Source: a bacterium
Lineage (GTDB): Bacteria; Calditrichota; Calditrichia; RBG-13-44-9
Reading direction: 5' to 3'
NCBI GenBank assembly: GCA_020350205.1
Contig: CP070707.1
Span: forward strand, 3,450,276-3,505,624
DNA length: 55,349 nt
The translations under genes were made by a program, and so were the position numbers. The notes below the pieces were generated by a model, which did no database searches, was not told where the DNA came from, and saw only the letters and a program-made list of their open reading frames with translations. Of the stretch, positions 26,373 through 37,574 are shown one piece after another (position 1 is the stretch's first letter; each line of letters opens with the position of its first letter).

Positions 26373-27149
26373 GTGGCACACAAGAAACATAAAAAGAAGT
26401 TTCTCAATATTTTATTAATTCCTGATGACGAATCGAATGCAAAAAATTTCAGAATTCGTTTTTCTGTACTCACCGCAGCTTTATTACTTATCATATTTAT
26501 CTTTGTCGGCATAGTGATCGGTGCATTCACTTATGGTCAGTTACTACAGAAAGCTTATGAAAATATCAGCCTGAGACAGCAAAACGAACAGCTATTAGGA
26601 CAACTCCAGAAAGTGAATGAATTGACAACCGAACTGGATAATTTGAAAGGGTATGGTAAAAAGGTTCGCAATAGTCTGATTGGCTATGTCAATCTTCAGG
26701 GCAATCCGGATGAAGTTGCATCGGATTCAGACGAAGATTCCGGATCGAATCAATCCCTCTTTTCAATCTTCAACTCTATTCCCCTGAAGGCGCCGGTAAC
26801 CGGATTTTTAAGCCAGGATTTCAATCAGAATATTCATAACGGCGTGGATATTGTTGCGCCTGAGGGAACACCCATTGTGGCCTCCGGTAATGGCGTTATC
26901 CTATTTTCCGGCTGGACTACGGATGGGGGAAATACCATTGTGATAGGTCATAAGGGGGGATACTATTCCTATTATAAGCACAATTTGCGAAATCTGGTTT
27001 ATGAAAATCAATTAGTTGAGCAGGGAGAAGTAATTGGTTATCTGGGAAATTCTGGTCAAAAATCATATGGGCCACACCTTCATTTTGAGATTTGGAAAGA
27101 TGGTGCCCCCATTGATCCTAGATTGTTAGTTTTAGATCTTAATAAATAG
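26373..27149 (+). CDS. Membrane-anchored M23 peptidase
   Basis: A 258-residue LytM-type zinc peptidase that would cut peptidoglycan peptide cross-links. A basic cytoplasmic tail (1-27) is followed by one membrane helix (about 32-54), a coiled coil (58-95) and an acidic linker. The M23 domain has a full metal site: H155 and D159 in HNGVD, and H235 and H237 in GPHLHFE; H203 is a likely active-site His. The catalytic set looks intact, so it should be an enzyme, not a pseudoenzyme. The start is GTG. It directly precedes the bactofilin gene; paired M23 and bactofilin genes are a known cell-shape module (CcmA/Csd1-like), and this pair probably works the same way. Confidence 0.92.
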   Translation: MAHKKHKKKFLNILLIPDDESNAKNFRIRFSVLTAALLLIIFIFVGIVIGAFTYGQLLQKAYENISLRQQNEQLLGQLQKVNELTTELDNLKGYGKKVRNSLIGYVNLQGNPDEVASDSDEDSGSNQSLFSIFNSIPLKAPVTGFLSQDFNQNIHNGVDIVAPEGTPIVASGNGVILFSGWTTDGGNTIVIGHKGGYYSYYKHNLRNLVYENQLVEQGEVIGYLGNSGQKSYGPHLHFEIWKDGAPIDPRLLVLDLNK

Positions 27150-27174
27150 TATTTTTTCTGAGGAGAGTACACGT

Positions 27175-27621
27175 ATGGCATTAAAAACAAAAGATGTGGA
27201 ATCTGATTTCAAGCAATCCAATGAATTGAATTTTATTGGAAGTGGTACCTATGTAGAAGGTTCCATCGAAGCAAAAGGAAGCCTTCGTATAGATGGTCGT
27301 GTGAAGGGCGCTGTCAGAGCTGCAGATACTCTAACCATCGGTGCCAAAGGTGAAGTTTCAGGTGAGGTTCACGCTCGCATGGCGGTGGTTGGCGGTAAAG
27401 TTGAAGGTGACATCAGAGTGGAAGAAAAATTGGTTCTGGAAGCAAATTCAGTTCTGGTTGGAAACTTAAAAGCTAAAAAACTTGTGATTGATGATGGTGC
27501 GGTTTTTCAAGGTAAATCGGATATGGGTGCTTCCAAATCCATGAAATCCACGCCTGCGCCCATGCCATTCCAGCGGGCGGGAGATAATGCGGATGATCAA
27601 GAATCCGCTGAGAAAAAATAA
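27175..27621 (+). CDS. Bactofilin
   Basis: A 148-residue bactofilin (DUF583), which polymerises without nucleotide into filaments at the inner membrane. Residues about 18-115 form a right-handed beta-helix with repeated short strands and Gly turns, for example GSIEAKGSLRIDGRVKG, GAKGEVSGEVHARM and GKVEGDIRVEEKLVL. The N-terminal tail and the Pro-containing C-terminal tail are disordered, as usual. A GAGGAGAG site precedes the ATG. Its last 29 bases overlap the start of atpZ. Position after parAB and the M23 peptidase suggests a role in shape or in anchoring the segregation machinery. Confidence 0.94.
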   Translation: MALKTKDVESDFKQSNELNFIGSGTYVEGSIEAKGSLRIDGRVKGAVRAADTLTIGAKGEVSGEVHARMAVVGGKVEGDIRVEEKLVLEANSVLVGNLKAKKLVIDDGAVFQGKSDMGASKSMKSTPAPMPFQRAGDNADDQESAEKK

Positions 27622-27871
27622 CAGGAATTCCCTGGATAACAAGGAAAACAATTACAACTACGTTGTTGATGCGTACCGCAAGCTTGCACCCTATATGAAT
27701 ATCGGAATAGTGTGGGCTATTGCAGTCATTGTATTCACTTTTATTGGTCTCAAACTTGATGAAAAATGGAACTCCAGTCCCTGGCTCACCTTAACAGGGG
27801 CCATTTTCGGAATTATTACCGGATTTTATCATTTTATTAAAACGATTATGACCCAGGAAAAGAAAAAATAG
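27593..27871 (+). CDS. atpZ: AtpZ/AtpI-family F-ATPase accessory protein
   Basis: A 92-residue protein with two membrane helices (about 36-56 and 66-84) and the YMNIGIVWAIAVIVFTFIGLKLDEKW...LTLTGAIFGIITGFYH pattern of AtpZ. Such proteins sit at the head of F-ATPase operons and assist c-ring assembly or act as a Ca/Mg channel with AtpI. The ATG at 27593 lies nine bases after a GGGCGGGAG site; an ATG at 27587 is two codons earlier but too close to it. The gene starts inside the bactofilin gene in another frame, so translational coupling is likely. Confidence 0.82.
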   Translation: MIKNPLRKNNRNSLDNKENNYNYVVDAYRKLAPYMNIGIVWAIAVIVFTFIGLKLDEKWNSSPWLTLTGAIFGIITGFYHFIKTIMTQEKKK

Positions 27872-27955
27872 TTCTTAGTCTTCCATCAGACTCTAGCCAA
27901 TTTTAAAATGTAATTCTGTTTACGAACGCTGAAATTCAACAAATGTTTTTTCAAT

Positions 27956-28342
27956 ATGAAGTTTTGGGATTTTTTTAAAAAAGGTTTTCTTTTATTTTTG
28001 TTTTTTGCGATATTTTTAACCTTTTCAACGGTATTTGGTCTCGCAGAGAAGGTAATTTTTGCGGGTTGGATTGGCCTCGCTCTTTCGTTTATAAATTTTG
28101 TTGTGGGTGGTGCTATTATTTCCTGGGGCGTAACCAAATCTGATAAAAAATTTTATAGTGCATTTTTTGGGGGCATGATCGGGCGCTTTGCCGCACTGTT
28201 TGCCCTTCTTTTTATCAGCATCAAAATCTTTAAAATTCAACAGTTTGTACTTTTGATTTCATTATTGATTACATATTTCAGTTTTTTGGCCATAGAAATT
28301 TGGATTATTTACCGGTCTTCTCTGGCAAGAGGAAATACATAA
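27956..28342 (+). CDS. AtpI-like membrane protein of the ATP synthase operon
   Basis: A 128-residue membrane protein with four hydrophobic helices (about 8-28, 36-56, 68-88 and 92-116). Its size, layout and position between atpZ and atpB match the variable ATP synthase I (AtpI-like) family; sequence similarity alone is weak. A conserved feature of that family, charged residues in the second half of a helix (GGMIGRFAALFALL), is present. Its stop codon is followed directly by the atpB ATG, so translation is coupled. The expected role is c-ring assembly or stability. Confidence 0.65.
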   Translation: MKFWDFFKKGFLLFLFFAIFLTFSTVFGLAEKVIFAGWIGLALSFINFVVGGAIISWGVTKSDKKFYSAFFGGMIGRFAALFALLFISIKIFKIQQFVLLISLLITYFSFLAIEIWIIYRSSLARGNT

Positions 28343-29185
28343 ATGTCATATTCTGAAGCAGTTACTGAGACAGTAGAGAAACATGAGCAAACTGGATTGG
28401 GTGATTTTATTATTCATCATATCCAGGATTCTCCTGAATGGAATGTGCTTGGATATCACATTCACCTGCCGACTTTTAAACCTATTCATCTCTTAGGAAT
28501 TGAGCTGGATCTTTCCATTACCCAGCATGTCGTCATGATGTGGGTCGCTTCTCTTATGCTCATCATTACCTTCGGACTGTTGTTTCGCAAGCGAAAGTTG
28601 GTTCCTACTGGATTTGCTGCGATCCTGGAGACAATGGTTTTGTTCGTGCGCGATGAAATTGCGATTCCCAACATCGGTTTAAAAGATGGGAAAAAACTCA
28701 CTCCGCTTCTGGCTACCCTGTTTTTCTTTATCCTGACCTGCAATCTTATTGGTCTGATTCCTCTTTTTAGCACGGCTACCGGCAATATTACGGTGACAGC
28801 CTCCCTGGCCATTATTACCTTTATAAGCACCCAGGTGATGGGAATGGTTAAAAATGGAGTAATCGGGTACTGGAAAAGTATGGTGCCTCATGGTATCCCG
28901 TTTCCGCTGTTGTTTATCATTGTACCGATTGAAATTTTTGGTTTGTTCACAAAGCCATTCGCGCTGGCCATGCGATTGTTTGCCAATATGATTGCCGGAC
29001 ATACAGTTATTTATGCCCTGATCGGTTTGATTATCGCAATTGGCAGTTATTTTGTATCACCTTTTGCCATTGGCTTTGCATTGTTTATTAATTTTCTGGA
29101 AATTCTTGTGGCCTTTATACAGGCATATATTTTTACGATGCTGTCTTCCCTTTTCATTGGGATGGCAATGCATCCGGAACATTGA
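28343..29185 (+). CDS. atpB: F-ATPase subunit a
   Basis: A 280-residue subunit a, which forms the proton half-channels next to the c-ring. The essential Arg is R211 in LAMRLFANMIAGH. The C-terminal helix INFLEILVAFIQAYIFTML is typical. The N-terminus is longer than in E. coli, with about 45 polar residues before the first helix, as in many FCB bacteria. The gene abuts the AtpI-like gene with no gap. Confidence 0.97.
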   Translation: MSYSEAVTETVEKHEQTGLGDFIIHHIQDSPEWNVLGYHIHLPTFKPIHLLGIELDLSITQHVVMMWVASLMLIITFGLLFRKRKLVPTGFAAILETMVLFVRDEIAIPNIGLKDGKKLTPLLATLFFFILTCNLIGLIPLFSTATGNITVTASLAIITFISTQVMGMVKNGVIGYWKSMVPHGIPFPLLFIIVPIEIFGLFTKPFALAMRLFANMIAGHTVIYALIGLIIAIGSYFVSPFAIGFALFINFLEILVAFIQAYIFTMLSSLFIGMAMHPEH

Positions 29186-29229
29186 TTGAATCAATTATTC
29201 ATTTAAACTTAAAGAAAAAGGAGAACATA

Positions 29230-29457
29230 ATGGGTGATCTTGCTCTTGCTTATCTGGCTGCGGGACTTGGTGCAGCTATTGTTGCAATTGCCACCGGATT
29301 AGGTATCGGACGAATCGGAAGTGCGGCCATGGAAGGCACAGCTCGGCAACCGGAGGCAGCAAATGCCATCAGAACTTCCATGATTATCTCTGCAGCTCTT
29401 ATTGAAGGTGTGGCATTTTTTGGTTTGGTTATTTGTTTCTTGCTTAGTCTAAAATAA
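29230..29457 (+). CDS. atpE: F-ATPase subunit c
   Basis: A 75-residue proteolipid that forms the rotor ring. Two helices flank the polar loop R39-Q40-P41. The ion-carrying carboxylate is E59 in ALIEGVAFFG. The residue after Glu is Gly rather than Ser or Thr, and the first helix lacks the Gln seen in sodium-binding rings, so protons are the likely coupling ion; this is inference. The ATG at 29230 has an AAGGAGA site; an earlier ATG at 29182 would add a non-conserved 16-residue extension. Confidence 0.96.
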   Translation: MGDLALAYLAAGLGAAIVAIATGLGIGRIGSAAMEGTARQPEAANAIRTSMIISAALIEGVAFFGLVICFLLSLK

Positions 29458-29478
29458 TTAAAATGTGAGTGATGAATT

Positions 29479-29973
29479 ATGCTTCAGCTTGAACCCGGTA
29501 TGATGATATGGACCTGGGTAACTTTTTTCTTTCTATTCATTGTTTTGGCGAAAATTGCCTGGAAACCCCTTCTGACAATCGTTGAGAAGAGGGAAAAGAC
29601 CATCAGTGATTCGCTGAAAAAGGCAGAAGATGCTCAATTGCAGGCTCAAAAACTGATGGAAGAACAGCAACAAAAACTTGCTGATGCCCAGAGTGATATC
29701 CAAAAAATGATGAAAGAAAATAAGGATTTGGCAGAAAAGATGAAGAATGATCTGATCGAGAAGGCAAAGCTCGAATCCCAAAAACTTCATGATCGGGCTC
29801 GTGCAGATATCGAACGTGAAACCGAAGCAGCGGTTCTGGAACTGAAAAAACAGGTGGCAGATCTGGCGATTCAAGCAGCAGCTCGTCTGATTCAGGAAAA
29901 TCTCGATGCAAAAAAACACCATGATCTTATTGATGGGTATATAAAAGAACTTGATGATTTAAAGAAAAACTGA
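29479..29973 (+). CDS. atpF: F-ATPase subunit b
   Basis: A 164-residue subunit b, the stator stalk. One N-terminal membrane helix (about 8-28, MIWTWVTFFFLFIVLAKI) is followed by KPLLTIVEKREKTISDSL and a long Ala, Gln and Lys-rich coiled coil to the C-terminus. Only one b gene is present, so the stalk is probably a homodimer. It lies between atpE and atpH as usual. Confidence 0.95.
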   Translation: MLQLEPGMMIWTWVTFFFLFIVLAKIAWKPLLTIVEKREKTISDSLKKAEDAQLQAQKLMEEQQQKLADAQSDIQKMMKENKDLAEKMKNDLIEKAKLESQKLHDRARADIERETEAAVLELKKQVADLAIQAAARLIQENLDAKKHHDLIDGYIKELDDLKKN

Positions 29974-29984
29974 GGAAATTTCAG

Positions 29985-30524
29985 TTGGCAGGATCCCGCG
30001 TTACCCGCAGATATGCAAAAGCGCTCTTCGATTTGGCCAGAGAGCAAAATATTTTAGATCAGATTGAGTCTGATGTGATTCAGTTGCAAAAGATTATGGC
30101 AGAGTCTGAAGAGATGGTTGCTTTGTTACAATCGCCTGTCATTCAGGTGTCTGAGAAAAGAAATCTGGTTACAAAAATATTTGAGGATACAGTAAACCGG
30201 GTGACGTTTGATTTCCTGAATCTCCTGTTGCAAAAGAACCGGGAGGAGCTCCTGTCTGAAATCATCAGTTATTTTCTGAAATATTTGGATGATTCAAAGG
30301 GGATTTTACGGGGCGAATTGTTGACTGCATATGAACTATCTGCTTCGCAAAAAACTGCTTTGAAAAACCAACTGGACCGGATTACCGGAAAAGATGTACT
30401 TTTGCAGGAAAAAATTGATTCAAGCCTGATTGCTGGATTTGTGGTGAGACTGGACGATACGGTTATCGATAGCAGTATTAAAAATCAGCTTGATAAAATG
30501 CGTGAAAAATTAATGCTTAGCTAA
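29985..30524 (+). CDS. atpH: F-ATPase subunit delta
   Basis: A 179-residue delta (OSCP) subunit, joining the b stalk to the top of F1. The N-terminal helical bundle begins with RYAKALFDLAREQ, and the C-terminal IDSSLIAGFVVRLDDTVIDSSIKNQLDKM is the family hallmark. The start is TTG at 29985 behind GAGGAA, 11 bases after atpF. Confidence 0.95.
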   Translation: MAGSRVTRRYAKALFDLAREQNILDQIESDVIQLQKIMAESEEMVALLQSPVIQVSEKRNLVTKIFEDTVNRVTFDFLNLLLQKNREELLSEIISYFLKYLDDSKGILRGELLTAYELSASQKTALKNQLDRITGKDVLLQEKIDSSLIAGFVVRLDDTVIDSSIKNQLDKMREKLMLS

Positions 30525-30560
30525 TTTTGAAGCTATCCCCTAAAAAATAAAGGAAAATAA

Positions 30561-32096
30561 ATGGCAGTTGAAGTAAAACCCGATGAAATTTCTTCGATTC
30601 TCAAGAAACAGCTGGCCAGTTACGAAAAGGAAACAGATGTTTATGATGTAGGGACGGTGCTACAGGTGGGAGATGGTATCGCTCGAGTATATGGTTTATC
30701 AGGCGTCATGGCCGGCGAATTGGTAGAATTTCCGCATGAAGTCATGGGTGTGGTTTTAAACCTGGAAGAAGATAATGTTGGTTGCGTACTGTTCGGGGAA
30801 GATTTTCTGATTAAGGAAGGAGATACGGTTCGACGCACCAAGCGAATTCTGGAAGTCCCGGTTGGAAAAGAAATGTTAGGCCGGGTCATCACCCCGCTGG
30901 GCGAAGCGAAGGATGGCAAAGGGACCATAAAAAGTTCCCAATCCTTTCCGGTTGAAAGAAAAGCACCCGGTGTGGTCTATCGTCAGCCGGTAAAAGAACC
31001 GCTACAAACCGGATTAAAAGCCATTGACTCAATGATTCCCATCGGTCGTGGGCAACGTGAATTAATCATTGGGGATCGTCAAACCGGCAAAACCGCTATT
31101 GCTATCGATACAATCATTAATCAAAAATATACCCATGATACAGAAACTCCCGTGTACTGTATTTATGTGGCTATCGGTCAGAAGGCCTCCACAGTTGCAA
31201 AGGTGGTGAAAACCCTGGAAGATGCCGGCGCCATGGAATATACCATTGTTGTTTCTGCAGATGCCAGCGAACCTGCACCATTGCAATATTTGGCACCCTA
31301 TTCCGGTGCCACCCTGGGAGAGTATTTCCGGGATAATAAAATGCATGCCCTGGTCATTTATGATGATCTGAGTAAGCATGCCTGGGCATACCGGCAGGTT
31401 TCTTTATTGCTGAGACGGCCGCCGGGAAGAGAGGCTTATCCCGGGGACATTTTCTATCTGCACTCTCGGCTGCTGGAAAGAGCTGCAAAATTGAGCGACG
31501 GAGAAGGGGGCGGATCTCTGACGGCATTTCCCATCATTGAAACCCAAGCAGGGGACGTCTCGGCCTATATTCCCACAAATGTTATCTCAATTACCGACGG
31601 TCAAATTTACCTGGAACCGAATCTGTTTTATTCCGGTGTACGTCCGGCGGTGAATCCCGGCATCTCGGTGAGCCGTGTTGGGGGTAATGCACAAATAAAA
31701 GCCATGCGGCAAGTTGCAGGAAGCCTTCGTCTGGATCTGGCAAACTATCGGGAATTAGAAGCCTTCGTGAAGTTTGGATCTGATTTGGATAAAACGACCC
31801 AGGCCCAGATAACCCGGGGACAAAGACTGGTCGAACTGCTTAAACAGGATCAATATACTCCCATGGATGTTGCCAAACAGATTGCGGTTATCTTTGTTGG
31901 CACCCAGGGTCATTTGGACAAGATTCCGGTAAATGCTGTCAGGAAGTTTGAGAAAGATTTTTTGGAATATCTGGAGAATAAACAGCCGGAGATCTTTAAG
32001 AAGATCAATAAGGAAAAAGTCTTATCAGATGAATTGAAAGATATTCTGAACAAGACAACTGAGGAATTTATTAAGATTTTTAATGCCGGAGACTGA
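30561..32096 (+). CDS. atpA: F-ATPase subunit alpha
   Basis: A 511-residue alpha subunit of F1. The non-catalytic P-loop GDRQTGKT is at 171-178, and the [17 protein letters not shown] and [22 protein letters not shown] segments are typical, the latter covering the Arg-containing interface. Length and order match the family. AAAGGAAA precedes the ATG. Confidence 0.98.
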   Translation: MAVEVKPDEISSILKKQLASYEKETDVYDVGTVLQVGDGIARVYGLSGVMAGELVEFPHEVMGVVLNLEEDNVGCVLFGEDFLIKEGDTVRRTKRILEVPVGKEMLGRVITPLGEAKDGKGTIKSSQSFPVERKAPGVVYRQPVKEPLQTGLKAIDSMIPIGRGQRELIIGDRQTGKTAIAIDTIINQKYTHDTETPVYCIYVAIGQKASTVAKVVKTLEDAGAMEYTIVVSADASEPAPLQYLAPYSGATLGEYFRDNKMHALVIYDDLSKHAWAYRQVSLLLRRPPGREAYPGDIFYLHSRLLERAAKLSDGEGGGSLTAFPIIETQAGDVSAYIPTNVISITDGQIYLEPNLFYSGVRPAVNPGISVSRVGGNAQIKAMRQVAGSLRLDLANYRELEAFVKFGSDLDKTTQAQITRGQRLVELLKQDQYTPMDVAKQIAVIFVGTQGHLDKIPVNAVRKFEKDFLEYLENKQPEIFKKINKEKVLSDELKDILNKTTEEFIKIFNAGD

Positions 32097-32104
32097 TGTA
32101 AAAA

Positions 32105-34385
<2,281 letters not shown>

Positions 34386-34414
34386 TACATCCACAAGGAT
34401 TGGGAATTTATGAC

Positions 34415-34450
34415 AAGGGGATAGGCAGCAGTATTATCCCCTTTTTTCTT
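34415..34450 (+). terminator. Rho-independent terminator between atpD and atpC
   Basis: AAGGGGATA (34415-34423) and TATCCCCTT (34435-34443) form a perfect 9-bp stem with an 11-base loop, followed by a T-rich tract. It ends the main ATP synthase operon before the epsilon gene. Confidence 0.85.
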
Positions 34451-34512
34451 TTCGAGCGAATGGAATTTTTACTAAAGTAACTAGGGTATTAAACGATAAT
34501 AGGTTTATTATT

Positions 34513-34923
34513 ATGGATGAAAATAGGTTGTCGGTAACCATTACCACTCCCCAAAAAAAGTGGGTTTTAGATGATATCATCAGCGTCACAGCACCAGGAG
34601 TCATGGGAAGTTTTCAGGTTTTAAGCCAGCATGCTCCTCTGATGACTCAGCTCGAAATTGGTGAAATCAAGGTTGAAAAGGAGGGCAGTACCGAACTTTA
34701 TGCCACGGCGGGAGGATTTTTGGAGGTATTGAAAAATAATGTCTCTCTTTTACTGGAAAGCTGTGAAAAAGGCTTAGAAATTGATTCTGCTCGAGCAGAA
34801 AACTCTGCAGAGCGTGCCCGGAATCGGCTAAAAAATCGCTCTGATGAAATTGATATCCCCCGGGCAGAGATGGCTTTGGCAAGGGCTTTAAACCGGATTA
34901 GAATCGCAAATAAAGTTAAATGA
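34513..34923 (+). CDS. atpC: F-ATPase subunit epsilon
   Basis: A 136-residue epsilon subunit. The N-terminal beta sandwich contains the typical GSFQVLSQHAPLMTQLEIGEI and YATAGGFLEVLKNNVSLLLE, and a two-helix C-terminal domain (about 87-136) is present, so it can in principle inhibit ATP hydrolysis. It stands 127 bases beyond atpD, behind a terminator, so it depends on read-through or on its own promoter; I could not identify a convincing promoter. The following TPR gene has a separate predicted promoter. Confidence 0.95.
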   Translation: MDENRLSVTITTPQKKWVLDDIISVTAPGVMGSFQVLSQHAPLMTQLEIGEIKVEKEGSTELYATAGGFLEVLKNNVSLLLESCEKGLEIDSARAENSAERARNRLKNRSDEIDIPRAEMALARALNRIRIANKVK

Positions 34924-34938
34924 ACATCTTAATAACAT

Positions 34939-34966
34939 TTGATTTATAAAAAAAATTTTGTATATT
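34939..34966 (+). promoter_or_regulatory. Predicted promoter of the envelope machine cluster
   Basis: -35 TTGATT (34939-34944), a 16-base spacer and -10 TATATT (34961-34966), with transcription expected near 34973. It lies just after atpC and before the first TPR gene. The downstream leader is only about 20 bases and has no clear ribosome site. Confidence 0.45.
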
Positions 34967-34991
34967 GCCCAAAATTAAAAATGGTTGCTTA

Positions 34992-37574
34992 ATGATGAAA
35001 CTTTTTACTCTCATTTTTATCTTCATAATAAGCATCCTTATCCTCCCTAGCTCGGTTTTATCTCAAGAAACATCAGATACCGGAAGTGATGACGGATCGC
35101 TTCGATTTTATTCTGAAGAAGCCTATCAAGTGGCTTTGACGAATTATGTCACTAACATGCTGAACAGATATTATGTTGAAAGTCTGCCGCAGGAACGGTT
35201 TCTTGTGGCCTTGATGCGTTTGGTGAATAATGAGATGAATAGTCGAATCAAGAATCGTCGTGAAGCCATCGAAAAATACTTCAGCGATTTAAAAATGCAG
35301 ATTGATGAACTGCAGCAGTTGGAAGAGAGACTTCACGCTTCGGGCATTCATGAGCTGGATGATTTTATCAGCGAGCTCGATACGCGGATGAGAATGGCGG
35401 TGCGGTCCGGGGAGATTAATTATAAGCAAAAAAAGGTTTTTGAGGATGCCCTCCAGCTACTGTACATCGCTGAGGAAATGATCAAACTTGACCAGCTGAG
35501 TGACCCGAGTAGTCTGAACCGCCGCATTAGTAAAAGTAAGGACCGTTTATTAAATGCATTCGGTGAAGTGGGAGATTTGGAACTGATTCCGCTGGAAATG
35601 GCACCGACCATTTTCAATTTGTTCGAGGAATGGCGGAAAACCGACTCTTACAAGTTTAGTGCACGGGTGATCGATGTCAAAATTGCACGGTCTAAACTGA
35701 TTAAATCTGGAAACATTGAACAGGTCGATCGCATGCTCAATGCACAGTTACGTTATGCTTATGCCAGTTTTAACTATTTGGAATACGATCTTGCGGAAAG
35801 GCTTTTGGAAGATCTGATCGAAACCTATCAGGATGCAGGTGTTCGTGATTTTGAGGATGTTTATTTTTATTGGGGAGAGAGTAATTTTGCACTCAATCGA
35901 TTTTTAAAAGCTCGGGGGGTTTTCAATCAACTTTTACAAGAGTATCCTGGGTCGGTATATCTCTCCCGGGCATATGGCCGGTTGATACAGCTCTCTTATA
36001 AATTAGGTGAATATGATGAAGCGATTCGTTATTATGCCTCTTTTCAAGATGTAACTTCCTCCACCCAGGAAGATTATTATGATGTGCTGTTCGTAGCAGC
36101 CCTCTGCTTTTATGAAAATGTTGATTTTAACCGTGCCGTGGAAATATTACTGTCCATTCCACAGAACAGTGAATACTACTTTTTTTCCCAATATTTGGTA
36201 GGTACAATCTATAATGCCGGTCAAAATTATGATCTCGCCTATGATGTCTTCGAGTCGATGGCCACGTCCAAAAAAACACCACCTGAATTTCACAACCGGG
36301 CTCTCCTGAAATTATCTCAAATCAGTTATGAACGTGGGGACTATCTGACCTCTATAGATTATGCCACCAGAATCCCCGGGAATTTCAAACGGTATGACAA
36401 AGTGCTTAATATTTTATTGTGGTCCCATTTTATGCTCGAAAAAAGCAGACAACCGGATCCGCTCCAGCGAGACTATACTCAGGCTAAGAGTTATGCTTTT
36501 AAATTACTGGAGGATTATTACAGTTCCGAGTATCGGATGGAAGCCGAGAGTTTACTGGGCTATATGTACCAATCTGAAAATGATTTACCTCTTGCCCGCG
36601 ATTTTTATACTGATGTTTATAAATCAAAAATGGAACGAAACAACCTGAGTGAAAGTCTGGCTCTTACAGATAGCATGAGCAAGATTTACCAGAACTCCGT
36701 ACTCGAGGAAGAAGATGCCTTGCGTCAGGATAATCGCGACGGTTATGTCCAGGCAGCCGGCATTTCGGAGGAATTCCGGCGCAAAATCTGGGATGAGAAA
36801 ATTGCCGATAAAAGTAACATTGGTGCCCAGGTTTCAGGAGAAATTACCGATATGGTGAATCAACTTTCAGAGTTAAATCACCTGCGGAAGTTAGCCGTTG
36901 AACAGGAAAATGAATATGCGATTGAGAAAATTGATGCCCTGATGGATGATATTAAATCCTCTCTGAACTTATATTCTGAAGCGGATATTCAAAAAGCTCT
37001 TCTGATAAATTCCTATCCGGTGGCAAAAAAGGTAGCGTTGGCGGATTTCCAGCAACAAAAGGATGAAGAATTACGCCAGGATATCAGGGACGAAATGATC
37101 CAGATTGATGCCCAACTTCAGCAGTTAAGTGTAGAAATTGAACGTGCAAAATTGTTGGGTAGTTATGACCGGGTGGTGGCTCTAGAACAAAATCAACGGC
37201 ATCTGGTTGAAATCGGAAAAAAATACGATCAGCTTTATGCTTATGCGATGGGACTAGAGGCTGCGGAAACCTATGCGGAGTTTGATCGGTGGGGAGAATT
37301 TGGTGCTGTAGGAATTATTGATGTCAATTTTGGACAGAGAGACCGGTTACAGGATCAAATGTCCCAGGTTTCTTCGGTCTATAATTCGATTATGGATAAA
37401 ATTACTCAAAGACGTCAGGTAGTAGAAGATCAACTCAAGAAGATCGAAGCTGAAATTCGTTTTATGACAATGAAGGCGCGTTTGGAAGAACGTCAAAGAT
37501 TGAGAGCTGAAAGAGAACAATCCTTCCGAGAAACATATTTTGATACGCGAACCAGTGAATTTGAGGAGAAATAA
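34992..37574 (+). CDS. Exported TPR protein of the AglRQS/Glt-like cluster
   Basis: An 860-residue exported protein. Residues 1-24 form a signal peptide ending at VLSQ. An N-terminal helical coiled region (about 60-200) is followed by TPR-like repeats at about 230-560, with patterns such as ALNRFLKARGVFNQLLQEYPGS and YKLGEYDEAIRYYASF. The last 250 residues are highly charged helices predicted to be coiled coil. TPR arrays hold protein partners, so this should be a periplasmic or outer-membrane-linked scaffold. The two adjacent ATG codons at 34992 and 34995 fit the signal peptide; an upstream TTG at 34965 would add polar residues. The next gene starts directly at its stop, implying coupled translation. 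Confidence 0.75.
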   Translation: MMKLFTLIFIFIISILILPSSVLSQETSDTGSDDGSLRFYSEEAYQVALTNYVTNMLNRYYVESLPQERFLVALMRLVNNEMNSRIKNRREAIEKYFSDLKMQIDELQQLEERLHASGIHELDDFISELDTRMRMAVRSGEINYKQKKVFEDALQLLYIAEEMIKLDQLSDPSSLNRRISKSKDRLLNAFGEVGDLELIPLEMAPTIFNLFEEWRKTDSYKFSARVIDVKIARSKLIKSGNIEQVDRMLNAQLRYAYASFNYLEYDLAERLLEDLIETYQDAGVRDFEDVYFYWGESNFALNRFLKARGVFNQLLQEYPGSVYLSRAYGRLIQLSYKLGEYDEAIRYYASFQDVTSSTQEDYYDVLFVAALCFYENVDFNRAVEILLSIPQNSEYYFFSQYLVGTIYNAGQNYDLAYDVFESMATSKKTPPEFHNRALLKLSQISYERGDYLTSIDYATRIPGNFKRYDKVLNILLWSHFMLEKSRQPDPLQRDYTQAKSYAFKLLEDYYSSEYRMEAESLLGYMYQSENDLPLARDFYTDVYKSKMERNNLSESLALTDSMSKIYQNSVLEEEDALRQDNRDGYVQAAGISEEFRRKIWDEKIADKSNIGAQVSGEITDMVNQLSELNHLRKLAVEQENEYAIEKIDALMDDIKSSLNLYSEADIQKALLINSYPVAKKVALADFQQQKDEELRQDIRDEMIQIDAQLQQLSVEIERAKLLGSYDRVVALEQNQRHLVEIGKKYDQLYAYAMGLEAAETYAEFDRWGEFGAVGIIDVNFGQRDRLQDQMSQVSSVYNSIMDKITQRRQVVEDQLKKIEAEIRFMTMKARLEERQRLRAEREQSFRETYFDTRTSEFEEK

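Noticed and set aside
29533..29922. A 129-codon minus-strand frame inside atpF.
   Set aside because: It is antisense to the coiled-coil coding region of atpF, with Phe/Leu-rich content expected from the reverse of Lys/Glu codons.
34451..34512. A possible promoter before atpC (a GATAAT at 34495-34500).
   Set aside because: No acceptable -35 hexamer was found at 16 to 18 bases upstream.
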